Assembly: GCF_900601905.1 (NCBI RefSeq)
Contig: NZ_UWFA01000380.1
Location: forward strand, 62,001-126,000
DNA length: 64,000 nucleotides
DNA from: Pseudomonas viridiflava
Lineage (GTDB): Bacteria > Pseudomonadota > Gammaproteobacteria > Pseudomonadales > Pseudomonadaceae
Reading direction: 5' to 3'
Position 1 is the first letter of the stretch. Every line of letters begins with the position of its first letter. A program made the translations under genes and the position numbers. Below are positions 19,716 to 28,526 of the stretch, piece by piece. The notes beneath the pieces are model-generated. The model had not been told where the DNA came from. It did not search any database and saw nothing but the letters and a program-made list of their open reading frames with translations.

Positions 19716-20882
19716 ATGTACCGGTTTTTCGAACAGCTCAGCTCGCGGATAGCTGCCCCGTTTCTGGGCGAAACCCGGCGCAACAGTAAGGTCTGGCAGT
19801 GCCGCTGCGGCCAGGCGATTTTCTTTCCCAACACTCAATGCCTGGCCTGCACGGCCGCCTTGGGTTATTTGCCGGAGCAGGGCCGGGTGGCAGCGTTGGA
19901 GCCTGGACCTGACCAACAGACCTGGCGCCTCAGCGACGAGCCAGGCGCGGGGTTGTACCGGCGCTGCGCCAACCTGACCACCGCAGCGGCCTGCAACTGG
20001 CTGTTCCCGGCCCATGACAGCGGTGATTTCTGCGTCGCTTGCAGCCTGAACCGGACTATTCCTGACCAGTCGATTCCGGAAAACGGCGAACGCTGGTGCA
20101 AGGTCGAAACCGCCAAGCGCCGTCTGGTGGCGCAACTGATCTCGCTGGGCTTGAAAGTCATCCCCAAAACCCGGGACGAAGAGCGCGGCCTGGCGTTTGA
20201 TTTTGTCGGCGTCGACCTTGAAGGCAAATTGCCCACCACAGGCCACGCCAATGGCCTGATCACGCTGGATATCAAAGAAGCGGACGATGACCATCGGGAA
20301 AAGATCCGCGTGCAGATGCACGAACCCTACCGCACGCTGCTCGGTCACTTCCGGCATGAGGTTGGTCATTACTATTGGGACCAACTGATCGCCAATACCT
20401 ATTGGCAAGAGGGTTTTCGTAACTTGTTCGGCGACGATCGTGCGAGCTATGCCGAGGCGCTCGATCATCATTATCAGCACGGCGCTCCGGCCAACTGGCA
20501 GGAAAGCTACGTCAGTGCCTATGCCACCATGCATGCCTGGGAAGACTGGGCGGAAACCTGGGCGCATTATCTGCACATGATGGATGCGGTGGACACCGCC
20601 CTCGGTTTTGGCATGAGCGCTCGGGATATGGATCTGGACTACCAGCCGTTCCCGCTGCAAACCCTTTACGACCCGCAGCACCCTGGCGGGCCTGCATTTC
20701 TGTCATTCGTCAACGCCTGGATCGAGCTGGCGGGCATGCTCAACGAGCTGTCGCGCAGCATGGGCCAGCCTGATTTTTATCCGTTCGTGCTGTCGCCAGC
20801 GGTGATCACCAAGCTGCATTTCATTCATCTGGTGATACAGGATGCCGGTGGCAAGGCGGATCAAGTATTACAGGCCCAGTAG
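19716..20882 (+). CDS. Zinc-ribbon putative metallopeptidase
   Basis: A 388-residue protein of the family with an N-terminal zinc ribbon and a C-terminal putative zinc-binding peptidase domain. The ribbon cysteines are in CRCGQAIFFPNTQCLAC (about residues 29-45), with a second cluster (RRCANLTTAAACNWL, CVACSLNRT). The peptidase motif FRHEVGHYYWDQL (about residue 212) has the HEXXH-like arrangement, and ESYVSAYATMHAWEDWAETW supplies further acidic and histidine residues. AGGAG stands upstream of the ATG. No signal peptide is visible. The substrate is unknown. It stands alone between ligA and a convergent acetyltransferase gene. Confidence 0.8.
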   Translation: MYRFFEQLSSRIAAPFLGETRRNSKVWQCRCGQAIFFPNTQCLACTAALGYLPEQGRVAALEPGPDQQTWRLSDEPGAGLYRRCANLTTAAACNWLFPAHDSGDFCVACSLNRTIPDQSIPENGERWCKVETAKRRLVAQLISLGLKVIPKTRDEERGLAFDFVGVDLEGKLPTTGHANGLITLDIKEADDDHREKIRVQMHEPYRTLLGHFRHEVGHYYWDQLIANTYWQEGFRNLFGDDRASYAEALDHHYQHGAPANWQESYVSAYATMHAWEDWAETWAHYLHMMDAVDTALGFGMSARDMDLDYQPFPLQTLYDPQHPGGPAFLSFVNAWIELAGMLNELSRSMGQPDFYPFVLSPAVITKLHFIHLVIQDAGGKADQVLQAQ

Positions 20883-20909
20883 GGCGGATTCCCGCGCCCC
20901 TGTAGGCAA

Positions 20910-21398
20910 TCAAAAGGTCAGGACCAGCCGTCGTTCATAGCCGATCCGGCCCTTATAGGCCTGGCCGGTATCCACCCAGCCCTGGCCGAGGTACAGGTTC
21001 AATGCTGGCAGGTTATCGGCGTCCACCGACAACATGATCTGGCCGATATCTGGCCAGGTATCGCGCACGGCCTCACTGAGACCCTGTAGAAAAATCTTGC
21101 CCAGGCCCAGACCCTGCTGACGATGGTCAATCTGCAAGGCATGCAGGCTGGCAGAGCCCGGTGTTGCCCAGTGCGGCAAAAACGCCCCACGCTTGAGCAT
21201 GAAAAACCCCACCGGCTGGTCATCGAGCAGCAGCACGAACCCTTCGATATCCGCCGTCGGCCGCACGAGCAGAGTATTCAACGCGCAATAGATGTCCCCC
21301 GAGAAAGGAAGCTGCTCGGGGAGTATCTCCAGGCCATCGAGGAGCTTTCGCTGCGCTTCGGTCAGCGTTTGATAGTTCACAACCTGAGTTTTCTTCAC
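20910..21398 (-). CDS. GNAT-family N-acetyltransferase
   Basis: About 162 residues with the GNAT fold. The acetyl-CoA loop appears in HRQQGLGLGKIFLQGL (the Q/RxxGxG/A motif), preceded by strand ALQID and followed by MLSVDADNLPALNLYLGQGW. The substrate cannot be told. The start is uncertain. GTG at 21398 gives MKKTQVVNYQ and the usual length, a neighbouring GTG is at 21401, and the ATG at 21473 would add 25 unconvincing residues. None has a clear Shine-Dalgarno sequence. It is convergent with the zinc-ribbon peptidase gene and divergent from the SRP RNA gene. Confidence 0.8.
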   Translation of the reverse strand: MKKTQVVNYQTLTEAQRKLLDGLEILPEQLPFSGDIYCALNTLLVRPTADIEGFVLLLDDQPVGFFMLKRGAFLPHWATPGSASLHALQIDHRQQGLGLGKIFLQGLSEAVRDTWPDIGQIMLSVDADNLPALNLYLGQGWVDTGQAYKGRIGYERRLVLTF

Positions 21399-21556
21399 CA
21401 CGAAAAGGCACCGTCTGACAGAAAATGTAAGCGGTGCGCAGTATGGCGAGTGTTTGCAGCCGGCGCTTGGCATAAACCGGCTCGGGGCAAGCCCTGCTCA
21501 GATCTGGACCATACAAGTGCTTGAGCCCAATCGAATTTTTAATCACCGGTTACGGG

Positions 21557-21584
21557 TTGTAAGTTCGCTCAGGACCGGTACAAT
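21557..21584 (+). promoter_or_regulatory. Sigma-70 promoter of the SRP RNA gene
   Basis: TTGTAA (21557-21562) and TACAAT (21579-21584) are separated by 16 bp and lie about 30 nt before the RNA 5' region, as expected for a strongly expressed small RNA. Confidence 0.6.
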
Positions 21585-21616
21585 GGCGCGGCTTGCCGAC
21601 AGGCGAGTGTCGTTAT

Positions 21617-21726
21617 GGTGACCCCATCGGTCCCCCCGCAACGATTACCCGTGAACCTGGTCAGATCCGGAAGGAAGCAGCCACAGCGGGAACATTGTGT
21701 GCCGGGGTGTGGCTGGTGGGGTTGCC
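21617..21726 (+). ncRNA. ffs: 4.5S signal recognition particle RNA
   Basis: The conserved SRP domain is present: GGTCAGATCCGGAAGGAAGC with the GGAA tetraloop and the asymmetric bulge that binds Ffh. The ends GGTGACCCC (21617-21625) and GGGGTTGCC (21718-21726) pair over nine positions including two G-U pairs, closing the long hairpin. The inner strands also pair, as in other gamma-proteobacterial 4.5S RNAs. It targets nascent membrane proteins with Ffh. Its position near dnaX matches the usual Pseudomonas order. The exact mature ends are estimated. Confidence 0.92.
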
Positions 21727-21734
21727 TCCATCTC

Positions 21735-21757
21735 AAAACTCGTTTCTACGGGTTTTC
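21735..21757 (+). terminator. Terminator-like hairpin after ffs
   Basis: AAAACTCGT and ACGGGTTTT pair over 9 bp (one G-U) around a TTCT loop, 8 nt after the RNA. The T-run is within the stem, so strength is uncertain. Confidence 0.5.
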
Positions 21758-21797
21758 TCCTGAAACACCAGTCCGGTCCTGGCTCTCCTCAGACGCC

Positions 21798-22595
21798 TTA
21801 AACCAGCAATTGTCGATACCCTGCAGCTTTGTCAGGGAAATACCTGTCCACCAGTGCATATAGAATGGCTGCGGTTTCAGCGTCCGCCACTCCGTCGTAT
21901 TTCTGCGCCCGGAAATGCAGCTGAAACGCCCGAAGCAGATTTCTATAGCCCGTATCGGTGCTCGCAGGCTTGGGGTCATAACCGTACTGCGCCAGCCTGG
22001 CGACGATGTCAGTCTTGCCCGGGAGGTCCGTGCTGAACTGTTGTTGGTAGCACTGTTTGGTGGCCTCGTCGTACCAGGCGCCCACACCTGCGTCGTACAG
22101 TTCCTTCCAAGGGAAGGCTGCGCCAGGGTCGCTTTTTCTGCCAATCGCAATGTCGCTGTGTCCGACCACCTGAGTGGGGGTGATATCGGGATAGCGTTGA
22201 ATGATGTTCCCGGCCAGCGCCTTGACCGCCTGGATCTGTGTCGGGTTGAAGGGCGGGAATGTAAAAACGCCTTTATCTTCGGTGGCGACGTAGACGATTT
22301 CAACGCCAATGGAGGTGTCATTGAGGTTGTAGCGTTTCGCCCAGGCGCTGGTACCCGCATGCCAGGCGCGTTCATTTTCAGCCACCAGGTTGAAGATTCG
22401 CAGGTCCTTGAACCCTGCCGCAATGTAGGTGGGGTCGGTTGGATCCGGGACCAGATAATGGGCGCTCACCGAAGGCCCGGTCAGTGCCGCGACAGAGCCT
22501 TTGAAGTTGGCAGCGGTGTAGTGCAGAACCAGGAAGCGGGTCCGCTGGTTGAAGCCCTTGATCGAGCGATAGCTGTTGTAGTCGAGGGTGTACAT
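21798..22595 (-). CDS. N-acetylmuramoyl-L-alanine amidase (Amidase_2, AmpD/AmiD-like)
   Basis: A 265-residue amidase with two parts. Residues 1-180 are an Amidase_2 domain with zinc ligands in LVLHYTA and VVGHSDIAIGRKSDPG, plus SAHYLV and GVEIVYV. After it comes a C-terminal helical region (YRNLLRAFQLHFRAQKYDGV) that looks like a peptidoglycan-binding domain. It cleaves the amide bond between MurNAc and the stem peptide. No signal sequence or lipobox is seen, which suggests a cytoplasmic AmpD-like role in anhydromuropeptide recycling. The chosen ATG has AAGGA about 8 nt upstream; ATG codons at 22601 and 22616 are alternatives. It is convergent with ffs. Confidence 0.87.
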   Translation of the reverse strand: MYTLDYNSYRSIKGFNQRTRFLVLHYTAANFKGSVAALTGPSVSAHYLVPDPTDPTYIAAGFKDLRIFNLVAENERAWHAGTSAWAKRYNLNDTSIGVEIVYVATEDKGVFTFPPFNPTQIQAVKALAGNIIQRYPDITPTQVVGHSDIAIGRKSDPGAAFPWKELYDAGVGAWYDEATKQCYQQQFSTDLPGKTDIVARLAQYGYDPKPASTDTGYRNLLRAFQLHFRAQKYDGVADAETAAILYALVDRYFPDKAAGYRQLLV

Positions 22596-22769
22596 GCGCA
22601 TTTTCCTTTGCTGCATTGATTGAATTTCAAGCTAGCATCGGGCGCATTCGGTGGTGCGTTAGGTAGTTATTGCATGTTTGCCACTGGCGTTCGCTACTGC
22701 CGAGGGCTGCGAAATTCAGGCATCGACAGATCTTGCCGCAAGGGCTAATTTCCTCGTCTCATTCCTTCA

Positions 22770-23318
22770 TTGCAGATCAGTTTCGTGAACCGTCTCCAAC
22801 ATCTCCAGCTGATGGCCAGTTACAACCGGTGGATGAACGAAAAGCTCTGTGCCGCAGCCGCTACGTTGCCCGCCGATGAACTTAGTGTTGACCGAAAGGC
22901 ATTCTTCGGCTCGATTCTCGGGACGCTGAATCACCTCATCGTGGCCGATATCATCTGGCTCAAGCGGTTCGCGGCGCACCCCGCCGGCTTTGCAACGCTG
23001 GAGCCCGTTCGCCTACTCGCCGACCCGCTGGCTTTGAGTCAGCAGCTGTTCGACGATTTTACCGGGCTTGCCGTTCAACGCGCGCAGCTCGACCTGGCAA
23101 TCCTCGCCTGGACTGCCGAGCTGCGCGAGGCTGATCTGGACGTGACGCTGCACTATGCCAATACCCGAGGCATCAAGGCCCAGCGGGATTTCTACGGGTT
23201 GCTGATCCACTTCTTCAACCACCAGACGCACCATCGCGGGCAGGCCACTGCGCTGCTCAGTCAGGCAGGGCTTGATGTGGGGCCCACGGATGTGTTGGAA
23301 CTGTTGCCCGATGTCTGA
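22770..23318 (+). CDS. DinB-family protein
   Basis: About 182 residues with the four-helix DinB fold. Three metal-binding histidines fit GTLNHLIVADIIWLKRF, HFFNHQTHHRGQA and the end of the bundle. Family members are often thiol-dependent enzymes or damage-inducible proteins of unknown activity. The start is uncertain: TTG at 22770 is annotated, GTG at 22785 is possible, and ATG at 22812 would cut the first helix. No LexA box was noticed upstream. It stands alone between the amidase and a GGDEF gene. Confidence 0.8.
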   Translation: MQISFVNRLQHLQLMASYNRWMNEKLCAAAATLPADELSVDRKAFFGSILGTLNHLIVADIIWLKRFAAHPAGFATLEPVRLLADPLALSQQLFDDFTGLAVQRAQLDLAILAWTAELREADLDVTLHYANTRGIKAQRDFYGLLIHFFNHQTHHRGQATALLSQAGLDVGPTDVLELLPDV

Positions 23319-23555
23319 CCGCGACATTTGAAGCCCTGTGGAGTTGTCAACTCTTTTGCTTTGCACGCTCCGGGTGTTTGCGGCAGAGCCCGGGCCAGTT
23401 GTTCGCCAGTGATCGTATCCTGAAAACCGTTGTCCAACCCTGCGCTGCGCCCTGACCACCGGCGTCATGGTCTGGTGTTTGGTGCCGATAGCCAAGCATC
23501 AGTCTGATCCCACCTGTTGCAGCAACCTCTCTAACGACCCTCACGAGACTTGTCG

Positions 23556-24602
23556 ATGAACGTCCTTTCCGCCAGCGATCGCGCGCATTTGTTGCGTGAA
23601 GCCACGGCGCAGTTCTGGCAGCACATTGTGCCCATCGTGCAGATTGCCTTCGGCATTCACGTGGTGTTGTTCATCCTCTTCCTGTTGCTGCAGTTGCCGC
23701 TACTGGCGGTCGCCAACGCCGCGAGTATTCTCGCGTATGTGGTCTGCCTTAAAGCGATCCATGCCCGGCGTTACAGTTTTGCCGGGATGTTGATGAGTGC
23801 TGAGATTATTCTGCACGCGATGCTGGCGAGCTGGATCCTGGGCTGGAGCAGCAACTTCTACTTCTATCTTTATTGTCTGGTGCCGATCGTCGCGTTCAGC
23901 TTTCAGGATCGCCGCAAGCTGCGTCTGCTGCTGAACCTGACCATCCTCACTGTTGTGGTGGGGGCTTACGTGTTGCGTCGGCGCATGGGGCTCAGTTCCG
24001 GGGTAGCGCCGGGTTTGCTCGAAGTGTTCGGCATCGTCAACGTGCTTGGCGCGACTGCCTTGCTGCTGCATGGCACGGCGTTGTCGGTGCGTTTCACCCG
24101 CTCGATGCAGGTCAGCCTGTTCCATACCGCCAGCCGCGACAGCCTGACCAATCTCTATACGCGGCGCAGGATTACCGAAGGGGTTCGCCAACTGAGCGGG
24201 GCGGGGACCACGGCGATCATCCTGCTGGACATCGACCATTTCAAGCAGATCAACGATCGTCTCGGGCATGACCGCGGCGATGTGATTCTGCAGCGTGTGG
24301 CCAAGGCGATCGGTGCCAGTGTGCGGGCCACCGATGTGGCTTCGCGATGGGGCGGTGAGGAATTTCTGGTGCTGATGCCAGACACCCAGGATCTGGCCGC
24401 CCAGGCAGTGGCCGAGCGTATTTTGCACAACATCCGCGAGTCTGCCGGCAAGATCGAGCGCGTCCCGTTCACGGTAACGGCGACCCTGGCGGTCAGTCAG
24501 ATCCGTCAGGGCGAAAGCTTTGAAAGTGCGCTCGGACGTGCCGATCAGGCGTTATACCTGGGCAAGCAACAGGGCCGTAATCAGGTGCTGCTGGCGACTT
24601 GA
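23556..24602 (+). CDS. Membrane-anchored diguanylate cyclase (GGDEF)
   Basis: A 348-residue protein expected to make cyclic di-GMP from two GTP. Six hydrophobic segments occupy residues of about 20-180 (FGIHVVLFILFLLLQLPLL and others), so the sensor domain is membrane-embedded and has no recognised periplasmic fold. The GGDEF domain follows (RDSLTNLYTRRR, ILLDIDHFKQINDRLGHDRG) with the active-site variant RWGGEEF. The product-inhibition site RxxD is intact as RATD, exactly five residues before GGEEF. An ATG at 23556 is preferred over a TTG two codons earlier. A REPIN follows the gene. Confidence 0.92.
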   Translation: MNVLSASDRAHLLREATAQFWQHIVPIVQIAFGIHVVLFILFLLLQLPLLAVANAASILAYVVCLKAIHARRYSFAGMLMSAEIILHAMLASWILGWSSNFYFYLYCLVPIVAFSFQDRRKLRLLLNLTILTVVVGAYVLRRRMGLSSGVAPGLLEVFGIVNVLGATALLLHGTALSVRFTRSMQVSLFHTASRDSLTNLYTRRRITEGVRQLSGAGTTAIILLDIDHFKQINDRLGHDRGDVILQRVAKAIGASVRATDVASRWGGEEFLVLMPDTQDLAAQAVAERILHNIRESAGKIERVPFTVTATLAVSQIRQGESFESALGRADQALYLGKQQGRNQVLLAT

Positions 24603-24618
24603 ATCTGCCTTTGCTTGT

Positions 24619-24705
24619 GTAGGCGCGCGCTTGCCCGCGATTCAAGCGCCGCGGTTGTATCAGGCAGACCAGGTAGACGTTCATCGCGGGCAAGCGCGCT
24701 CCTAC
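24619..24705. repeat. REPIN (GTAGGCGCGCGCTTGCCCGCG type)
   Basis: Inverted arms GCGCGCTTGCCCGCGAT and ATCGCGGGCAAGCGCGC, with complementary outer GTAGG/CCTAC ends, lie between two convergent genes. Confidence 0.85.
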
Positions 24706-24742
24706 CCGTATCGGGTTTAGCGTCATGACGGTTTTGCATCAG

Positions 24743-25492
24743 TCAGGTTCGCGGGGCGGTGTAGCGATCGATGATCTGTTGAATCTCACCGGAGACCCGC
24801 ATACGCACCAGCGTACGGAGAATTTTCTGGGTGGGCAGGCTGGGGTCGTTGCGTAAAATGCAGCCGGCAGGTTGTTCACCGACCAGAGAGACCACCTTGA
24901 CCCGCTGACCGGAAGGCAGGTCGCGGTTCACCCAATCCATCACCAACTGGCTGGAAACCGCATAGTTGTAGCGCCCGGCAATCAGCTTGCGCAGGGTCTG
25001 CTCCTGGCTGCGCGCGTCTTCGCGCACCAGTTGATGGGTGTCGAACAGGTGCTGCAGGTCGGGATAGTTGTAACCCAGTACGGTGCCGACGGTTTCGTTA
25101 TCGAATTGTCTAGGGTAGGGACCTGCGGCAGTTTCAGCGGAGGCAATCAGCAGGTCGCGCTGGTAGAGGATCGGCAGGCTCCACAGATAGTCGCCCGACA
25201 GATCCGGCACCCAGGCCTGGGCGGCGTAGCAGCGGATGTCGACCTCGGCGCGCTCCAGTGCTGCCTGGACGCGCAGCCGGGGCAGGACGTGATATTCGGG
25301 TCGCAGGCCCACCTGGCGCGCCAGGCTCTGCATGATGTCGAACAGGATGCCCGAGGTAGGTTGGTGGTCTTCAAGCTGGACCAGCGGCATCGACCAGCTC
25401 TCGGCCACGGAAAACCTCAGCGACGCCTGTTCTGCGCCGCTGGGCTGGCTGATTAACAGCAGAACCATCAATACCCATTGAGCTGGACGCAT
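24743..25492 (-). CDS. Periplasmic substrate-binding protein, SBP_bac_3-like
   Basis: A 249-residue protein. A cleavable signal peptide is evident (MRPAQWVLMVLLLISQPSGA, cut after GA or AEQA), followed by an extracellular solute-binding fold (SWSMPLVQ, GILFDIMQSLARQVGLRPEY, RAEVDIRCYAA, NYAVSSQLVMDWV). No permease or ATPase gene is adjacent, so it is probably an orphan binding protein or a sensor component, not an ABC importer part. The ligand is unknown; amino acids are common for the family. It is divergent from dnaX. Confidence 0.82.
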   Translation of the reverse strand: MRPAQWVLMVLLLISQPSGAEQASLRFSVAESWSMPLVQLEDHQPTSGILFDIMQSLARQVGLRPEYHVLPRLRVQAALERAEVDIRCYAAQAWVPDLSGDYLWSLPILYQRDLLIASAETAAGPYPRQFDNETVGTVLGYNYPDLQHLFDTHQLVREDARSQEQTLRKLIAGRYNYAVSSQLVMDWVNRDLPSGQRVKVVSLVGEQPAGCILRNDPSLPTQKILRTLVRMRVSGEIQQIIDRYTAPRT

Positions 25493-25659
25493 AGAGTCCT
25501 CCGCACGAGCTCACGATCAGCCCTAAAAGACCCGAATCCAGCACGCCCTCACCATTCATTTGCACAGCTTAGACACAATAGCCCGGTACACCAGATGCAA
25601 TTTTGCCCCTGCTCCGCTAGCATTGGCGGTCTTCCGCTTCCCAGTTGCGACGGTTTTCG

Positions 25660-27777
25660 ATGAGTTATCAGGTTCTTGCACGTAAATGGCGTCCGCGCTC
25701 GTTCCGCGAAATGGTCGGCCAGACGCATGTATTGAAGGCCTTGATCAACGCTCTGGACAGCCAGCGCCTGCACCACGCCTATCTGTTTACCGGCACCCGC
25801 GGGGTGGGTAAAACCACGATTGCGCGGATCATCGCCAAGTGCCTGAACTGCGAAACCGGGATTACCTCGACGCCCTGCGGCAGCTGCTCGGTGTGTCGGG
25901 AAATCGATGAAGGGCGCTTTGTTGACCTGATCGAGATCGACGCCGCGAGCCGCACCAAGGTCGAAGACACCCGCGAGTTGCTCGATAACGTGCAGTACGC
26001 GCCGAGCCGTGGGCGCTTCAAGGTCTACCTGATCGACGAAGTGCACATGCTCTCCAGCCACTCGTTCAACGCTTTGCTCAAGACCCTCGAAGAGCCGCCG
26101 CCCTACGTCAAGTTCATCCTGGCGACCACCGATCCGCAAAAGCTGCCCGCGACGATCCTGTCCCGCTGCCTGCAGTTCTCCCTGAAAAACATGACCCCGG
26201 AGCGGGTGGTCGAGCATTTGACCCACGTGCTGGGTGTCGAAAACGTCCCGTTTGAAGACGACGCCTTGTGGCTGCTGGGCCGCGCCGCCGATGGTTCGAT
26301 GCGCGATGCCATGAGCCTGACCGATCAGGCGATTGCCTTCGGCGAGGGCAAGGTGATGGCGGCCGACGTGCGCGCCATGCTCGGCACGCTGGACCATGGG
26401 CAGGTGTTTGACGTGCTCACCGCGCTGATCGACGGCGATGCCCGCAGTCTGCTGGAAGCCGTGCGCCACCTGGCGGAGCAGGGGCCGGACTGGAACGGTG
26501 TGCTGTCGGAAATCCTCAACGTGTTGCACCGTGTGGCGATCGCCCAGGCGCTGCCCGAGGGTGTCGATAATGGGCATGGCGACCGGGATCGTGTGTTGGC
26601 CCTGGCCCAGGCGTTGCCTGCCGAAGACGTGCAGTTCTACTACCAGATGGGGTTGATCGGGCGCCGCGACTTGCCGCTGGCACCGGACCCTCGTGGTGGT
26701 TTCGAGATGGTGCTGCTGCGCATGCTGGCGTTCCGGCCCGCCGACAGCAGCGACGCCCCGAGGCAGCCGCTAAAGACGGTGGGAATCAACCCGGCCACAG
26801 TTGATTCCCTGCAACCAGTGGCCGGTGTGGCAGCGGTCGCACCGGTAATGACTCCAGCGCCAGCTGCCCCGGTTGTCGAATCGGCGCCCGCGCCAGTTGC
26901 CAAGCCTGAGCCGACGCCCAAGCCTGTCGCGGAAGTTGATTTGCCTTGGAACGAGCCAGCGCCTTTGCCGCCGGTTGCCGAGGCTGAACCCGAAACTGAA
27001 TCGGAGCCCGTCGCCGAGCCCGCCCCTGAGCCGGTACTCGACATTGTCGCCGAACAACCCGAACTCACCCCCATGCCGACACCTGCGCCCGCGAGCCCGG
27101 TGCCGGATGCGCCTGAGGTCGAGCCTGCTGTTTCCGAACCTGAGAGCGTAGTCGAGCAGGCAGTTACGCCTGCCATGCTCGAACGCGTGCCTGACGCAGC
27201 CTATGTGCCAGCACCCATGGACCGTGACGATGAGCCGCCACCGGATGACGACTACGTCGAGCCGGACGTGGACATCGATCCTGCGTCCTACAGCTACCTG
27301 GACGAACTGGCCCACGACAGCGTGACCGAAGCCGTGGAGGCTGAACCGGCACCGGCCTTGAAGCCCGCTACCGGCCTGGCTGCCGAATGGCTGGAGATGT
27401 TCAACAAACTGCCCATTTCCGGCATGACCAGCAGCATTGCGTCCAACTGCACGTTGATCTCCATGCAGGGCGATGCCTGGTTGCTGCACCTTGATCCAGG
27501 CCACAGTGCGCTGTTCAATTCGACCCAGCAGCGGCGCATCAACGATGCCTTGAACCAATTCACCGGTCGCACGATCAATCTGACTATCGAATTGATCAAA
27601 CCGGAGCAGGAAACCCCGGCACAGGCCGCCTCGCGGCTGCGGGCCGAACGACAACTGCAGGCTGAGGCGTCGATCCATGCGGATCCGTTCATCCAGCAGA
27701 TGCTGCAACAGTTTGGCGCCGTGATCCGGGAGGATACGATTAAGCCCGTGGACGCCCCGGTGACGCAGACTCATTAA
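25660..27777 (+). CDS. dnaX: DNA polymerase III subunits gamma/tau
   Basis: A 705-residue clamp-loader ATPase. Walker A GTRGVGKTT is near residue 45, a four-cysteine zinc module spans CLNCETGITSTPCGSCSVC, Walker B is LIDEVHML, the SRC motif is ATILSRCLQF, and sensor 2 is AADGSMRDAMSLTDQAI. A proline- and acid-rich linker (about 370-565) joins the tau-specific C-terminal domain that binds DnaB and the polymerase alpha subunit (EWLEMFNKLPISGMTSSIAS). No A-AAA-AAG slippery heptamer of the E. coli kind was seen, so a shorter gamma form by that mechanism is not evident. The ATG follows the usual MSYQVLARKWRP start. Next is ybaB. Confidence 0.97.
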   Translation: MSYQVLARKWRPRSFREMVGQTHVLKALINALDSQRLHHAYLFTGTRGVGKTTIARIIAKCLNCETGITSTPCGSCSVCREIDEGRFVDLIEIDAASRTKVEDTRELLDNVQYAPSRGRFKVYLIDEVHMLSSHSFNALLKTLEEPPPYVKFILATTDPQKLPATILSRCLQFSLKNMTPERVVEHLTHVLGVENVPFEDDALWLLGRAADGSMRDAMSLTDQAIAFGEGKVMAADVRAMLGTLDHGQVFDVLTALIDGDARSLLEAVRHLAEQGPDWNGVLSEILNVLHRVAIAQALPEGVDNGHGDRDRVLALAQALPAEDVQFYYQMGLIGRRDLPLAPDPRGGFEMVLLRMLAFRPADSSDAPRQPLKTVGINPATVDSLQPVAGVAAVAPVMTPAPAAPVVESAPAPVAKPEPTPKPVAEVDLPWNEPAPLPPVAEAEPETESEPVAEPAPEPVLDIVAEQPELTPMPTPAPASPVPDAPEVEPAVSEPESVVEQAVTPAMLERVPDAAYVPAPMDRDDEPPPDDDYVEPDVDIDPASYSYLDELAHDSVTEAVEAEPAPALKPATGLAAEWLEMFNKLPISGMTSSIASNCTLISMQGDAWLLHLDPGHSALFNSTQQRRINDALNQFTGRTINLTIELIKPEQETPAQAASRLRAERQLQAEASIHADPFIQQMLQQFGAVIREDTIKPVDAPVTQTH

Positions 27778-27840
27778 CTGACGGCGCGACCCGAGAAGGG
27801 TCACGCCAGGCAAAACAATCAACTTTCGAGGAGATATCCC

Positions 27841-28167
27841 ATGATGAAAGGTGGCATGGCAGGCCTGATGAAACAGGCTCAGCAAATGCAGGAAAAAATG
27901 GCCAAGATGCAGGAAGAACTGGCCAATGCCGAAGTGACCGGCCAATCAGGCGCAGGCCTGGTCAGCGTGGTGATGACCGGTCGTCACGACGTCAAACGTA
28001 TCAATCTGGATGACAGCCTGATGCAGGAAGACAAGGAAGTGCTGGAAGACCTGATCGCTGCCGCCGTCAACGACGCGGTGCGCAAGATCGAACAGGCCAG
28101 CCAGGAAAAAACCGCCAGCATGACCGCTGGCATGCAGCTGCCGCCGGGCATGAAAATGCCGTTCTAA
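27841..28167 (+). CDS. ybaB: YbaB/EbfC nucleoid-associated protein
   Basis: A 108-residue small DNA-binding protein of the YbaB/EbfC family, beginning [20 protein letters not shown] with a helical hairpin, then [27 protein letters not shown] strong GAGGAGAT ribosome binding site precedes the ATG. It lies 63 nt after dnaX, as in most bacteria, and is followed by a clear terminator, so recR is not in the same simple transcript here. Confidence 0.95.
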   Translation: MMKGGMAGLMKQAQQMQEKMAKMQEELANAEVTGQSGAGLVSVVMTGRHDVKRINLDDSLMQEDKEVLEDLIAAAVNDAVRKIEQASQEKTASMTAGMQLPPGMKMPF

Positions 28168-28185
28168 GCAACGCAGTTGATCAAG

Positions 28186-28213
28186 AATGCCAGGCCTAGT
28201 GCCTGGCATTTTT
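28186..28213 (+). terminator. Rho-independent terminator after ybaB
   Basis: A perfect 10-bp stem, AATGCCAGGC/GCCTGGCATT, with a CTAGT loop is followed by a T-run. It closes the dnaX-ybaB unit. Confidence 0.9.
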
Positions 28214-28327
28214 GTGGGTGTGGGTAGGTGAGCCATCAGATAGAAATAACCATCTGAATTGAGATTTTTTTCAGGGGTTCACGAGCACCTATCAAGACAA
28301 AATAACTGATTGAATTGAAATGCTTAT

Positions 28328-28417
28328 CTGTGGGAGCGAGCTTGCTCGCGAAAGCGTCATGTCAGACGATGATTTATCCACAGATCAACCCCATCGCGAG
28401 CAAGCTCGCTCCCACAG
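28328..28417. repeat. REPIN (GTGGGAGCGAGCTTGCTCGC type)
   Basis: Near-perfect inverted arms CTGTGGGAGCGAGCTTGCTC and the mirror ending GAGCAAGCTCGCTCCCACAG lie in the gap (28168-28526) between ybaB and the oxidoreductase gene. Apart from this and the terminator, nothing else is seen in that gap. Confidence 0.92.
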
Positions 28418-28526
28418 ATCCCGTGTTTGCTGCTAGATAGCTCTGATCTCCTGCAGATATCCAACCGAACGCCCCCGGCTCAAGACGGTCTGCTCTACAT
28501 ACCCGTAGATCCAAGGAACCGTTTTG

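Noticed and set aside
26180..27400. Programmed -1 frameshift site in dnaX
   Set aside because: No A-AAA-AAG type heptamer is present; the nearest A-runs are short and out of the needed phase.
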